A stretch of DNA of 64,000 nt from Emydura subglobosa (lineage: Eukaryota > Chordata > Testudines > Chelidae), in the NCBI GenBank assembly GCA_007922225.1, contig ML679969.1:19548932-19612931 (forward strand). The letters are read 5' to 3'. Shown piece by piece: positions 1 to 11,480 of the stretch. Both the position numbers and the translations under genes were made by a program. Position 1 is the first letter of the stretch. Each line of letters opens with the position of its first letter. The notes beneath the pieces were generated by a model. The model was not told the origin of the DNA. It searched no databases and saw only the letters and a program-made list of their open reading frames with translations.

Positions 1-66
1 ACAGCCAAAAGAGACACTCTCCCCCCCCACCCCCCCAATACACACACACCCAATCAGGCCCTCTTC

Positions 67-1263
67 CTACTTACAAAGTAGTAAGGGAGACTCAGGATCC
101 CTGTAGAGACCCAGTGCAGTCCTGGCCAAAAAAACTCCAGAATTCTCTTCTGGAGGTAGGCCAGGAACCTCGGGGGGTGGGACCAGGGTGTTGAGCCAGA
201 GCATGGACAGGACTAGCTGGTTGAGCACCAGTGCCCTCCCCCGAAGGGAAAGGCACTGGAGCAATCCTGTCCCCCTCCGCAGCTGCTCAGACATCCTGCT
301 CTCTAAATCGTGCCAATTCTCCACCAGGGAGGGATGAGCAGCAGGAAGGTAAATGCCCAGATAGAGCAGTGAACTCATTCTCCACCAGATGGCTTGAAGC
401 ATGGATGGGAAGGAGCTCATCTGCCACCCAGCCCCTACCATCAGGCCAGAGCTCTTGACCCAGTTGACCCGGGTGGAGGAGGCTGCCGAGTAGATGCCCA
501 GGCAAGCCTCCAACCACGGCAGGTTGCCCAGGTCCAGGACCACGAGGAGTACGTTGTCAGTGTACACTAACAGGGCCAGCCTCAGCTCTGACGCATGGAG
601 CACCAACCCCATCATCCTCTGGCGGAGGAGACGGAGGAGGGGCTCGATGGCCAGAGCGTACAGCTGGCCTGACAGCAGACAGCCTTGATACACTCCTCAC
701 CCGAAGCTGACTGATTCAGTCAGGGTCCAGTTGAGCTTGACCAGGCACTCCATGGAGGCGTACAGCACCTGGAGAAAACCCACGAAATGGGGCCCGAAGC
801 CAAATGCCCGCAGGGCGCCCAGGAGATACCCGTGGTCTATCCTGTCGAACACCTTTTCCTGGACCAGGGACAGGAGGGCAAACAACAGATCATCTCTACA
901 CCCGAACTCCAAGAGGTCCCGGACCAAATAGAGGTTGTTGAATATGGTGCAGCCCGGGACATTGTAGGTCTGGTCGGGATGGACCACGTCCTTTAGTACG
1001 GACCCCAGCCTCAGCGAGATGGCCTTGGCTATGATTTTATAGTCCGTGCTGAGACGAGAGATGTAACACCAATTCCGAAGGTCACGGAGGTCCCCCTTCT
1101 TGGGCAGCAAGACGAGCACGGCCCGCCTGCACGAGAGGAGGAGCTCTCCGCTGCCCTCGGTCTCGGCCCAGACGATGGCGAGGTCCGGGCCAAGGACATC
1201 CCAGAACACGTGGTAGAACTCCATGGTCAGCCCGTCCATGCCCGGAGATTTATTGGTGGGCAT
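67..1263 (-). pseudogene. LINE ORF2 reverse transcriptase segment, broken by one in-frame stop
   Basis: Copies LINE RNA into DNA at the nicked target. The frame enters through a K-S-P-G-x-D-G-L block near 1250, as at the start of L1/Tx1 reverse transcriptases. It then passes an L-P-K-K-G-D-L-R-D-L-R-N-W block near 1090 and a QGC-L-S-G-Q-L-YALA-E-P block near 675. The catalytic box, normally Y-A-D-D, reads Y-T-D-N near 560, so one catalytic aspartate is lost. One frame covers the whole span, interrupted only by TGA at 697-699 (minus), where relatives usually have arginine. Downstream of about 170 the frame diverges. Non-functional. Confidence 0.82.
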
Positions 1264-2590
1264 GAGATGGAGGGCTTCCGAGAACTTGGCCAGAGTGAGA
1301 GGTAGCTCCAGCTGAACCCGGTTGACCGCACCAACCGTGGGAGGTTCATTCTAGAGCACTCTGCAGGCAGCAATTTCAGTCGGATCCGGGGAGAAGAGGC
1401 TAGCATAGAAGGCCCTGGCCCTTCTGCGCATCTCCGCCAGATCCAAGAGCCATCCTCTGCTAAAAGGCAGGTGATATGCTTTTTAGCCCACTCTATTTCT
1501 CCAGGACGTAGAAGAAGCGAGAGCCGCGATCCATCTCCTGAAGGAGACAGATGCGGGATCGAATGAAGGTGCCCCGAGCCCGAAGATCTTTGAGGGCCCA
1601 GAGCTCCTCCCGCTTCTTCCAGCATGCTCTGCAGAGGGATGGATCCTCGGTGCTGGCGGCCGGACGCATCTCCAGCTCTAAGACCTCACGCTCCAGCTGC
1701 TTTATCCTCGCATACCTCCGCCAGCTGGCCCCCCAATTGTAGTTGCGACAGAAGAGCCGGGTGCGCACCTTCCCCACGTCCCACCAGTGCCGCGCCAAGG
1801 GAAAGGTGTGCCTCTGCGCCCGCCAGGCCAGCCATAACTTCTGGAAGAAGGCCACAAAGCCCACGTCCTCCAGCAAGCTATTATTGAAATGCCAGTAGGC
1901 CAGCCCCAGCCTCTCCGCAGTGAGAGAGGCCGTCATTGTCACCATATGGTGATCTGAGAACAGGGCCGGCTGGACGCTGGAGGAGTGGGCCCGTGAGAGA
2001 TAACTTGAGAAATAGATGCAGTCCAACTGGGAGTGGCGTGACCGATCTTCCCTCACCCGGACAAAGGTAAAAGTAGTGACATGGGCCGGGTAGTGGTCGT
2101 GCCAGATGTCCACCAGGGAGTGATGGTTGATGATCTCCCAGAGGACATCTGCAGTGGCCTGGCTGTGCTCTGTTCATGTGCGGTCCCATTCCTCGAGGCT
2201 CTCATTAGGATCTAAGGTGCCAAGGAAGGTGGGCACCTGCTGGAAAAAACAAACCCTCTCCAGGCCCGAATTCGGGATGTAGACATTGATCAAGTTCAAT
2301 GCTAGCCCCTCCATATGGACCCAGAGGTGCAGCAGGGGACCTGACATGACCTCGGCAACCCCCAGCTCCTCGGACTGTAGGTTGGGGGAGAACAGGGTGG
2401 CCACTCCTGCTGAATGGGTGGAGAGATGGCTAAAATACACCCTGTCCCCCTACTCCAGCCGTCAGCTGGCCTCAGCGGTTGGATCCCAATGGATCTGCTG
2501 CAGGAATACCACAGAGTACCCTCCTTCCCGAAGGAAGGAGAGCACCAGGCACTTGCAGAGACCCATCCTACAGCCCCGGGCATTTAGTCT
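1264..2590 (-). pseudogene. LINE ORF2 endonuclease and linker segment, frameshifted
   Basis: Apurinic-type endonuclease (exonuclease-endonuclease-phosphatase fold) that nicks the target for LINE insertion. From 2590 downward the minus strand reads a V-F-L-Q block near 2520, V-Y-F-S-H-L-S near 2435, L-N-L-I-N-V-Y-I-P near 2290, and the conserved closing block L-D-x-I-Y-F-S followed by F-S-D-H-H near 1935. In-frame TGA at 2174-2176 breaks the frame. The strip between L-D-P-N-E-S and L-E-E-W-D-R-T (about 2180-2210) lacks the G-G-D-F-N motif expected there. The linker from 1493 to 1264 changes frame before reaching the reverse transcriptase. Confidence 0.78.
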
Positions 2591-3900
2591 GGCAAAGATG
2601 GTTGGGGCCATGAGGAGGGCTGGGGAGGATCCTCACGGGCAGAAGTGCCAGCAGCTGCCCTTGGGCCCCGCAACAATCCATGACCGACCCCGAAGGTCAT
2701 CAGGAAGTCACAGAAGCTGCAGGCCCACTGGTAGGCTGCAGCGTCCTGCCTCCCAGTCCCTTTGCCCTCCCTCAGTATAGCCCTCATGGTCCGGAGAAGA
2801 AGGTGGAAGTCCCCCCAACACTGCAGGGCGAGCTGCACGCTATCCCTGGCCCCTCAGGAGTCAGCCAGGAAAGCGCGCAGCTCATCCCGAAGCACAAGGG
2901 GGTGCGGGGTTGAAGAATCCCATCCTTCCTTTGGCCAGGTCCCCATGGTATCCACGCGGCCAGCCAAGACGGGCAGACAGGGGGCTGATCCCCAATGTGG
3001 CGCCAATGTTGTGGGCGCCACGCTGTCCGGCTCGGCCCCTGGCACAAGGGATGGCAGCAGATGGAAAACAGCAGCCCCAGGTGGAAGGGGGAACACAAAT
3101 GCCGCCCCCCAGGGGTCGGTGGATGGAAGGGGAAACGACAAAACCCCGGGGGTGGCAGCAATAGGGAGCAGGATCAGGGTCAGGGTGGTAGCAGGAACAG
3201 AGTCAGGGGTGGGGCTGAGATTAGGGGCCCTCAGTGGCTGAGCCACCGGGGTGTGGCTCCACTTGACGTGGCATGGGGGTCAGGGGCATGGGTCCGGTGT
3301 AGGGCCCTCACCTATGCCAGGCCCGGGCACTACAATAGACTCATTGCCTGGGGCCACAGCTGCGGGCAGGGGGAGCATGGGGTTATAGTCATCGGGAGGG
3401 GGTGGAAGGGCTGTCCTGCCTGGGATGGGAGCACGGGGCCCGGCTCTGTGGCCGCAGGCGGAGTGCCATCGGCAGCTGGGCAGATGGAAGGGTCCGGCAG
3501 TGACCCAGAGGCGAGGGCAGGAACAGTGGTCTGGGGAAGGGGGGAGAGGGAAGGAGGAGGGGGTGGCGCAAGGAGATTGCCGCCAAAATCGAGGCTGCTG
3601 GCAGGGGGTCATCCCCCTGGGTGACCGGGGTCAGACCCAGAGCCTCGATCTCCTCGAAGATGGAGTCAAAGTCCCCCTATGCCACCACAGGGGCCACCCC
3701 GCCGGAAGCCGAGGTGACAATCGTCTCGGCACTGACAGGGCGCGCAGATGACAAGGCGGTGGGGGAAGCTCCCTCCGAAGCCTCCCGAGGAAGGGAATCA
3801 AAATGGGCCTCCAGGAAAGGGGCTGTGCTGCCCCTCTTCACTGCTGCAACTTCCTCCTCGACCGGCATTTCCCGCTTGACCTCGTCGGGGGACACGGCAG
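2584..3900 (-). pseudogene. LINE ORF1-like segment, degraded
   Basis: This lies immediately upstream of the endonuclease on the minus strand, where an ORF1 would be. The part at 2584-2838 has a C-W-G-D-F-H-L-L-L-R-T-M-R-A-I-L-R-E-G block and then R-A-C-type and F-L-M-T-F-G-V-G-H-G-L-L-R-G-P blocks that I associate with the C-terminal end of Tx1-like ORF1. Further upstream (2850-3900) the frames are proline- and alanine-rich, interrupted, and carry no domain I can name. The role in the live element would be nucleic-acid binding in the RNA particle. It overlaps the start of ORF2 by a few bases. No intact reading frame survives. Confidence 0.5.
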
Positions 3901-4750
3901 AGGCCCCGTCGGTGGCAACCCCCTGTAAAGACTTTTGGGGATGGGGTAGGAAAGAACATGGGAATCACAGGAGCTAGGAGGGGCACGGAAACCAACATAC
4001 TCCTAAGGAAAAGCAGTAGGAGGGGGAGGGGGACAAAGTGGGCAGCAAGGGGCAGGCAGGGCAGGCTGCGAGGGGAAGGGGCGTAAACTGCTTCAGAGAG
4101 GCCAGAGGCCAAATGAAGGGGGTGCCTTCCAGCCAAACGTAGCTGGGGAAGGGAGGGCAAGTCCAAGGGAGCAGGCGGGAGGGGAAAGGAAGCACATGCG
4201 CCCGGGTGGTAGGAAAGAAAGTCCTTGTTGCTGCAACAGTCCCAGATAGTCAGGAGGCAAACGGCTGAGTTGAGGGGTGAGGAGGTGATGCAGCTGGTGG
4301 AGGGTGGCTAGGTGTAGGGGAGGGGGCAACAGCGATGGTGGTGGTGGGATGGGGAGTAAATGGATTGGGGGAGGGCTCCACACCGCTCCCTCCTCTCCCC
4401 ACAGCAACAACAGGAACTGCCCCCACCACCACAAGAGCAGAGATGGTAAAGTCACTCAGTCCAGGAACAAACGAACCCTCTCCACAGACTTCTTCACCTG
4501 TTCAGTGTTCTCCCCCAGCAGCAGCCATGGTCTTCCTGCTGCAGGGTAGCAGCAGCAGGTTCTAGCTGGCCAGGAAAGGTCCCACACATGTGGTAGTAGC
4601 AGCAGTGGGGGGGGGGGGCACTCACTCCCTGCAGGGAGGGAGGGAGGCAGTCCAGCAGAGCCCCCAAATGGCAGCAGCAGCAAGGAGTGCAGGGGGGCTG
4701 GCCTCCCACAGGAGAGTGCTCATTTGAGGGTTGATGGATCAACCCCAGGC
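3901..4750. other. G-rich non-coding stretch, possible 5' UTR of the LINE
   Basis: No gene recognised. The plus strand is rich in GGGGAGG-type runs and there is a poly-G run near 4608-4618. Overlapping short frames on both strands are low-complexity proline, serine and glycine and look like composition artefacts. It could be the 5' UTR of the adjacent minus-strand LINE or unrelated GC-rich sequence. Confidence 0.35.
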
Positions 4751-5538
4751 GCAGCAAGTCCCTTTTCCCCTGGTAGCAGAGCAGGGGTTACTCCAGGTTA
4801 ATTAACACACCTGGAGTCAATCAAGGCCCCGCCTAGGACTTGTTAAAAGCTTCCCTTCCAGAGAGAGGTTGTGGCTGGAGTTGTGAGAGTGAGGTGAGCT
4901 ACCAGAGAGTGTGTGAGCAGGAAAGACACTGTCAGGAACCAGGGGGGTTTAGGAGAAGGAGCAGAATGCTGGGAGAAGAGAACCCTTGCGGGTACAAAGA
5001 CTGGGTGAGGGAAAAGCCCTGCCTGAAGAGGGCAAAGGACCTTTCCCAGCCTGGAGCCCTAAGGGAAGAGACCCTGCCAGAAGGGAAAGATTGAACTGGA
5101 CGTTTGGTTTGGCACTGCCACACCTAGTGGGGCTGTTAGGGGTCAAGAGCCTTCCTTGGCAAGGAGGTCAGGAAGGACCCCTGTCTGAGCAGGGTCAGAC
5201 ATTAAGTCAAGGGGCATGGGGAAGTAACCTAGGAAAGCTACAGTGAAGCCACAGTGAGAGGCTGCTACTTGTAGGATCCCTGGGTTGGGGCCTGGAATCA
5301 AGGATGGGGCCACCAGCCATTCACTGGAGGGGCAAGAGTCCTAGCAAAGAGGCAAGGGCCTGTGAGAACCAGAGACAGGACTGGGAGCCAGCAGGAAGCA
5401 GCCAGCTTAGAGAGGCTGTATTACCCTCCCCCACCACTAGAGGGTGGAAGAACACTAAAGGGTGAAGCAGTTCCCTGACCTACAGCTAGAAGGAAGGGCT
5501 GGACCCACCGAGGTAGCAGAAGAGCTTTGCCACACTGC
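4751..5538. other. Unclassified interspersed repeat, LTR-like in style
   Basis: No protein homology. The strip runs from a GTAGCAGAGCAGGGGTTA start through a purine-rich body to about 5538. Its style (short GGGA/GAAG-rich segments, an AATTAACACACCTGGAG block near 4800, no coding sense) resembles the untranslated or LTR part of reptile retroelements. I found no second copy in the window and no duplicated ends, so the class is open. Confidence 0.25.
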
Positions 5539-7030
5539 ACAGTGGTTCCCAACCTTCTCTCTGCCGTGGCACACCTTCAGACCTTTCATTATTTTGGGGC
5601 ACCAGATTATCTCCAAATGAACTCATGAATATTCATGAGCCAATCCAGAATAAGACTAGTAGGGTCAGAATCAAAACAACCATGATGCTAACATTAGAGC
5701 ACAAACTCCCTTTTGTGCCAGAATTAACATTTTCAACAGTGGAAACTAACCTTAAAGCAAAGTAGAAGAACTCTGGACAAAAGCATGCACAGTGGAGAAC
5801 GTGACCCACACGTGAGGATACAAGCAATTAATAATTAATCGTTTCCTCTCATGCCCAAAATAGTTTTCCCAAGTGTGTGCAACTTTCTCCATTGCTTTTA
5901 AATGCAATATAATTGATTAAGTCCTACTCAGAGTATTGTCAGCCTCAAGAGATCAAAACATAAATGAGCCAGACCCAACAAATCGGGACATGGGCCCCCA
6001 CAACATGTGGTTATTGTTTTCTCAGTCTGTCTGTGATTGGTGAACTGCCCCTGCCCATCTCCAGAGAGAGAGTTAGTGCTGCCCATGCTCCCAGTCGTAT
6101 TGGCTCTGAGGATTTTGGCCTCTGCTGCAGTTCTCACCCCACATCTGCCCATCCCCTGCCCAGAATGAATTCTGCCCCCAACCTCCAAATCAATCCTGTG
6201 TGCCCCTAGTCTCCAAATCAGTTCTGCCTCCCAGCCCCCATCACTTCTGTCCTTACCCTCCTGCACCCATCCTCTACCTCACCCTGATTCTGCCTCACTC
6301 CCAACAAGCCTCCACCACTTCTGTCACCCAGCCCCCATCACTTCTGTCCTTACCCTCCACCAGTCCAGCCTCTACCTCACCCCAGTTCAGCCCCCCGCCC
6401 AGCTTCCCCACCTCACAACCAGCCCCCAGTTCAGCTCCCCTTCACCTCCTCCTGGGGTTCCCTCCCCCAATCTGGGGGGGCTGCAGCGGGGTCCCTGCTT
6501 CAGGGGCTCTTCTCTTCCCTTTGCCCCTGGCTGGCTTGGTGGCTGCAGGCAGGAGGAAGGGGAAGGGCTCACAGGAGGAGAGGGGGGAAGACAGGGAGAT
6601 TGAGCTCTGGTTGGTTGCTCTGCCCCTGCAGGAGGCAGGGCAGGGAAGCAGATGGCCAGTCAGAAGGCAGCTTTCCTCCCTTCCTTTTTCCCGCCCCTGC
6701 CCCCATGCCACAGGACTCAGACTTGCTGTTGTAGCCTGGCTTTGGGGTCTGGAACGTCACCTAGGCACTGTATCTGAATGGAGCCTTGGCCCAGGGAGCA
6801 GACAGGCAGGACGCCACCTGGCTCCGACATGCATTAGAGTACAATGGAAGGGTTTGTAGTTTTCAAAAGATTCCACAGCACACCCATCCGGGCCTGATTG
6901 CACACCCATGTGCCCTAGCACAAAATCAGTACAAAAATCAGGGGTGTGACCCTCCAGCCAAGCCCCAGTGCAGACACAGCTCTGCTGCCACAAGAGGCTG
7001 TAGTGTAGACAGGCCTTCAGTCTGGCTTTT
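5539..7030. other. Non-coding stretch with possible hAT-type end
   Basis: At 5539-5575 the sequence begins with CAGTGGTTCCCAACCTT and soon GTGGCACACC, a wording typical of hAT-type DNA transposon ends. No matching right end was found. The middle (6150-6470) is C/T-rich low-complexity DNA with repeated CACTTCTGTC phrases. A GTGTAGACAGGCC end near 7000-7012 looks like the outer end of a Harbinger-type MITE without a visible partner. No gene seen. Confidence 0.3.
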
Positions 7031-7542
7031 CAGGACTCTCAGAAGCTATGCTCCAGATGACTAAAAATGCTGACTTTTGTTTAGAGCAAGTGCGCTGCAT
7101 GTGCTTACTGGTTACATAGCGCCGTGCAGGGGGAACGTCTCTAGCAGGGATCTAAACTCACTTGGGCTCCCTGGGGAGCCACGCTGAGAGGTGCTGTATC
7201 TGCAGGCCCAGTCTTGCCATTATGAAGCTCACCCTTGTAAAAAGCTTGGAGAATAGGGTTCTCCCAGAGACTGGGCCAGCGAGAACCCTGTAGATCCATG
7301 ACCCCCTGCAAAGCGCTGAATTCTGGCTAACTTCTCAAGCCAACAGGGAAATAACAATAAGAAGAAATATGTAGAACCTCCCGTGGTCACATGACCAACA
7401 AGGGTCAGACAACTGGAGTCAGTAGCTAATACAATGTGTGCTCTCAGTCACTGGGAGTAGAGGGCCTGCAGAAGTGGGCCCACTGGAGCCTGGCGTGTAC
7501 AGAAATCATTCCAGTCTGATTAGGACTATTTATGATTTGTAT

Positions 7543-7650
7543 TGTGGTAGCGCCAAGAGGCCCCCGTCAGGGATCAGGGTCCCATTGTGTTGCACAAATA
7601 TAGAACAAAAGGACTGTCCCTGCCCTGAAGAGATTATGCAATCAACAGCC
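7543..7650 (+). repeat. Old SINE-like fragment (MIR/CORE type suspected)
   Basis: The phrases TGTGGTAGCGCCAAGAGGCC, then CCATTGTGTTGCACAAATAT and GACTGTCCCTGCCCTGAAGA, follow an order seen in a very common, old amniote repeat. The copy at 30030-30170 carries the adjoining part of what appears to be the same family. No coding sense. The family name is from memory. Confidence 0.5.
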
Positions 7651-7959
7651 AGGGGAGCACAAGGAAACAGTCAAATGGTCTGGACGTCTTGGCAGGCTCT
7701 GGCTATAACGATGTTCCTCCATGTGTAGCATTAATAGGCTTTGTTTGCAGAGCTGTTGTAGCCGTGATGGCCCAGGGATATTAGAGAGACAATGATGAGG
7801 TGATGAGGTAATATCTTCATTGGACCAAGTTCTGCTGGCGAGAGAGACGAGCTTCTGAGTTTGCACAGAGCTCTTTTTCTACATGATCCAATGGCTGGAA
7901 GCTGAAGCTAGACAAATTCAGACTGGAAATAAGGTGTACATTTTTAACGGTAACAATTT

Positions 7960-8135
7960 ACCAACAGTTGTGGTGGATTCTCCATCACTGACAATTTTTA
8001 ACTCCAGATTGGATGTTTTTCTAAAAGCTCTGCTCTAGGGATTATTGTGTGGCAAGTCTCTGGCCTGTGTTTTACACGGGGTCAGACTAGATCCCAGCGG
8101 TCTCTTCTGACCTTGGTATCTATAAACCCATGAAC
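7960..8135 (+). repeat. CR1-type LINE 3' end fragment
   Basis: The sequence passes through a GATTGGATGTTTTTCTAAAA block, then a GGTCAGACTAGATC block and finally TCTTCTGACCTTGGTATCTA. These are the words and order of CR1 3' UTRs, so only the last ~175 bases of a 5'-truncated copy remain. It is inactive and carries no protein frame. Confidence 0.65.
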
Positions 8136-8308
8136 ATATGCATTGTCGCCTGCTTCCCTTCACTCCTGGTCTAGGAAATCAGATCTAGCTCTCAGCTGGC
8201 TGTGTGTGCTGCAATGAAAATGGATGAGGGACATAGGCATTAATTCAGGGGCAGAGTTGAGTGGTTCTTAGATACCTACTAAAGAACCTTTGCCCTCCCG
8301 GAAAGTGT

Positions 8309-9030
8309 TGTGACCCTTGTTATGATTCTGAAAGAAAAGATTCTGTGATTTTATAAAGGGATTTTATTACAAATTAATAAAACAGCACACAAAAATTAAA
8401 CAAACTTCTTGCTAAAACTAGCTATTATTACTAAACTAAGAGTTGAACAGCACAATTATCAAATCAGGCTTATAATTGGAATTGAGTTAATAAATCAATG
8501 AGGAGGTGACAATAATGTGGAATATAATCTATGATTGACCAGCTCATTGGACGAATACAATCAAGATTTAGATCAGGACATTAATACAACACATGATCTG
8601 TACATACTACCCCCAGCAACTGAAGGAGGTGTAGTCTTCCTCTAGCCCTGTGAAGCAGAACTTTGATTCCTTCAGGTTTGCTGTTTACTAAGGTAATGTC
8701 TATAGTCGACTTTTTTCCAGCTAATCTCTCTTGACTTTGCTAGAGGGTGAGTAATAACCCATCATTTCCCTTCTGGGGCAGAGTACACATTTAGAGTCCA
8801 GGATAACACCAAGTGATTTAGGATAGGATTTATTTAAAATTTAGATATGCACATGCTATTTCTTCAAAATAAATGCACACCTGCACATGCACACGCACGT
8901 GCCCATGTGTGTGAATACATACCCATTCATGCACACACTTTCGTACACATGTGCACATATTCTCATCCACAGCTTAAAAGTGTTAGAGGAAAAACTCCTG
9001 AATGCAGCTGACAGGCATCCCTGCCAAGCC
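8309..9030. other. AT-rich non-coding stretch, possible LTR; includes a CA/TG-rich tract
   Basis: No gene. A TGTGACCC start at 8309 followed by an AT-rich body with TTTATTA words recalls the family-B solo LTRs at 22503 and 56201, but I could not align the bodies, so this is only a suspicion. A tract of alternating CA/TG words (CACATGCACACGCACGTG style) lies at about 8874-8965. Confidence 0.25.
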
Positions 9031-9500
9031 ACACAATAGGAAAAAGAGAAAATGTTACTTGAAAAAACAAAGGTTAGCTCTTCAGCATGCTGGGCTTTGG
9101 AGCCTCGGAAGCAGGTCTGCAGATCGGGGAACCGGGTAATGTCATCTCTGGGCAGTAGATTCCTCAGGCATGTGGCTGGTCTGATTCCTCAGGCATAGCC
9201 TGTAGTAGACTTGGTCTCCTTCCTGCGGGACAGGGCAAAACAAGCTCTTCTTGGTGTTGTAGCGGCCTGGGAGGATCACACCTTATTCCACATTTACCTT
9301 GACCTTTACTGTTGCAATTCTAGCTTGCTCCGCCCTATGGCAGGGCCATGGAGATCTTTCCAGCAAATCAGGGGGACACAGGTCTTCTGCCCCAATAACA
9401 AGGCCTATCTTGGTTGAGAGTAGTCAACTTGACCTGCGGTCCATCTGGAAAGACCTGTCTCACTGGCAGTTCTGGAACAACATGCGTCACCAAACAGCAA
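9031..9500. other. Unassigned sequence just upstream of the first CR1 copy
   Basis: Frames on both strands are modestly long here (for example 9368-9691 minus), but none resembles a family I can name. No CR1 similarity is visible before about 9505. It is recorded so the strip is not left blank; no function is proposed. Confidence 0.3.
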
Positions 9501-9504
9501 ACAC

Positions 9505-9877
9505 ATATGTTGTCCTGGATGCAGTGCACAGACAGTCCAGGAAGTTTTTGGAGAGTGCTGGGGACAACTTCCTGGTGCAAGTGCAGGAGGAACCAATTAG
9601 GGACCATACTCCTCTTGAATTGCTGCTCACAGACAGGGAAGAGTTGGTAGGGGAAGTAGAAGTGGGTGGCAACCTGGGCAGCAGTGACCATGAGATGGTC
9701 AAGTTCAGGATCCTGACAAAAGAAAAGAAGGAGAGCAGCAGAATATGGACCATGGACTTCAGAAAAGCAGACTTTGACTCCCTCAGGGAACTGATGGGCA
9801 GGATCCCCTGGAAGGCTAATACGAGGGGGAAAGGCGTCAAGGAGGGCTGGCTGTATTTTAAAGAAAAACCTTATTGA
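9505..9877 (+). pseudogene. CR1 ORF2, end of endonuclease and linker
   Basis: The frame shows a Q-S-R-K-F-L-E block, a D-N-F-L-x-Q-V-Q-E-E-P block, L-L-L-T-D-R-E-E-L-V-G, and the endonuclease closing motif G-S-S-D-H-E-M-V near 9690. A M-D-F-R-K-A-D-F linker block and P-W-K-A-N follow. These are in the same order as CR1 ORF2 of birds. The upstream catalytic half of the endonuclease is absent, and the frame ends at a stop at 9875-9877. The role in an intact element would be target nicking. Confidence 0.8.
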
Positions 9878-10369
9878 GGGTGCAGAAACAAACTATCCCA
9901 ATGTGCAGAAAGAATAGCAAATAATGCAGGTAACCAGCTTGGCTTAACAGAAAAATCTTCGGTGAGCTTTAACACAAAAAGGAAGCTTAGAATTGGAAAC
10001 TTGGACAGATAACTAGGGAGGAGTATAAAAATCTTGTTTGATCATGCAGGAATGAAATTAGGAAGGCCAAATCACAACTGGAGTTGCAGCTAGAAAGGGA
10101 TGTGAAGGGTAACATAAAGGATTTCTACAGGTATGTTAGCAACAAGAAGAAGGTCAGGGAAAGTGTGGGGCCCTTACTGAATGGGGGAGGCAACCTAGTG
10201 ACAGATGATGAGGAAAAGCTGAAGTACTCAAGGCTTTTTTTGCCTCTGTCATCATAGACAAGGTCAGCTCCCAGACTGCTGCACTGGGCAGCACAGTATG
10301 GGGAGTTGTTGAGCAGCCCTCAGTGGTGTAAGGACAGGTTCAGGACTATTTACAAAAGCAGAACATGTA

Positions 10370-11480
10370 CAAGTCCATGGGGCCAGATTCAATGAAGCCA
10401 AGGGTGCTGAGGGAGTTGGCTGATGTGATTGCAGAGCCATTGACCATTACCTTTGAAAACTTGTGACAATCAGGGGAGGTCCCAGACGATTGGAAAAAAG
10501 CAAATATAGTGCCCATCTTTAAAAGAGGGAAGAAGAAGCATCCAGGGAGCTACAGATTGGTCAACCTCACCTTAGTCCCTGGAAAAATCATGGAGCAGGT
10601 CCTCAAGGAATCCATCTTGAAGCACTTGGAGGAGAGGAAGATGCCCGGGAACAGTCGGAATGGATTCACCAAGGGCAAGTCATGTCTGACCAACCTTATT
10701 GATTTCTGTGATGTGATGACTGGCTCTGTGGATGTAGGGAAAGCAGTGGATGTAATATAGCTTAACTTTACAAAGTTTTTGGTTCAGTCTCCTTCTGTAT
10801 TCTTGTCAGCAAGTTAAAAAAGTATGGGTTGGATGAAGGGACTATAAGGTGGATAGAAAGCAGGCTAAATCATTGGGCTCAATGGGTAGTGATCAATGGC
10901 TCGATGTCTAACTGGCAGAAGATATCAAGCAGAGTGCCCCAGGAGTCTGTTCTGGGGCCAGTTTTGTTCAACATCTTCATTAATGATCTGGAGCATCGGG
11001 TGGATTGCATCCTCAGCAAATTTGTTGATGACACTAAGCTGGGTGGAGTGATAGATACACTGGAGGGAGGGATAGGATACAGAGTGACCTAGACAAATTG
11101 TAAGATTGGACCAAAAGAAATCTGATGAGGTTCAGCAAGGACAAGTGCAGAGACCTGCACTTAGGACGGAAGAATCCCATGCACTGCTACAGACTGGGGG
11201 CTGGTTGGTGAGGCAGCAATTCTGCAGAAAAGGCCCAGGGGGTTACAGTGGACAAGAAGCTCGATATGAATCAACGGTGTGCCCTTGTTGCCAAGAAGGC
11301 TAATAGCATATTGGACTGCATTAGTAGGAGCATTGCCAGCAGATTGAGGGAAGTGATTATTCCCCTCTATTTGGTACTGGTGAGGCCACATTGCGTCCAG
11401 TTTTGGGCCCCCTCACTACAGAAAGGATGTGGACAAATTGAAGAGAATCCAGTGGAGGGCAACAAAAATGATTAGGGGGC
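10370..11480 (+). pseudogene. CR1 ORF2 reverse transcriptase, broken
   Basis: Reverse transcriptase of CR1 copy 1. From about 10370 the sequence encodes an S-M-G-P-D block, then V-P-I-F-K-R-G-K near 10510, a K-I-M-E-Q-V block, and G-F-T-K-G-K-S-C-L-T-N-L near 10670. G-S-M-S-N-W and P-Q-E-S-V-L-G-P-V-L-F-N-I-F-I-N-D follow near 10900-10990, and the catalytic box reads F-V-D-D-T-K-L near 11020, with both aspartates kept. Stops at 10758-10760 and 11090-11092 plus frame changes split it. The C-terminal part (K-A-N-S-I-L-D-C-I near 11300) continues in another frame. Confidence 0.85.

Larger units (their letters stand above)
1..3900 (-). mobile_element. Tx1-like non-LTR retrotransposon (LINE), 3' end cut by window edge
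   Basis: Reading the minus strand from about 3900 down to 1 gives, in order, an ORF1-like segment, an endonuclease segment and a reverse transcriptase segment. This is the ORF1-ORF2 order of the L1/Tx1 clade. Several frameshifts and stops show it is inactive. The element runs off the window start, so its 3' tail and target duplication cannot be seen. Its 5' limit is uncertain: recognisable ORF1-type sequence fades near 3.9 kb, and G/C-rich non-coding sequence continues to about 4.75 kb. The Tx1-like name rests on protein-level resemblance to elements I know from turtle genomes, not on a search. Confidence 0.8.

Noticed and set aside
6200..6859. 219-codon plus-strand frame with S/P/L-rich sequence
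   Set aside because: Low-complexity C/T-rich DNA; no domain, and competing frames occur on the other strand.
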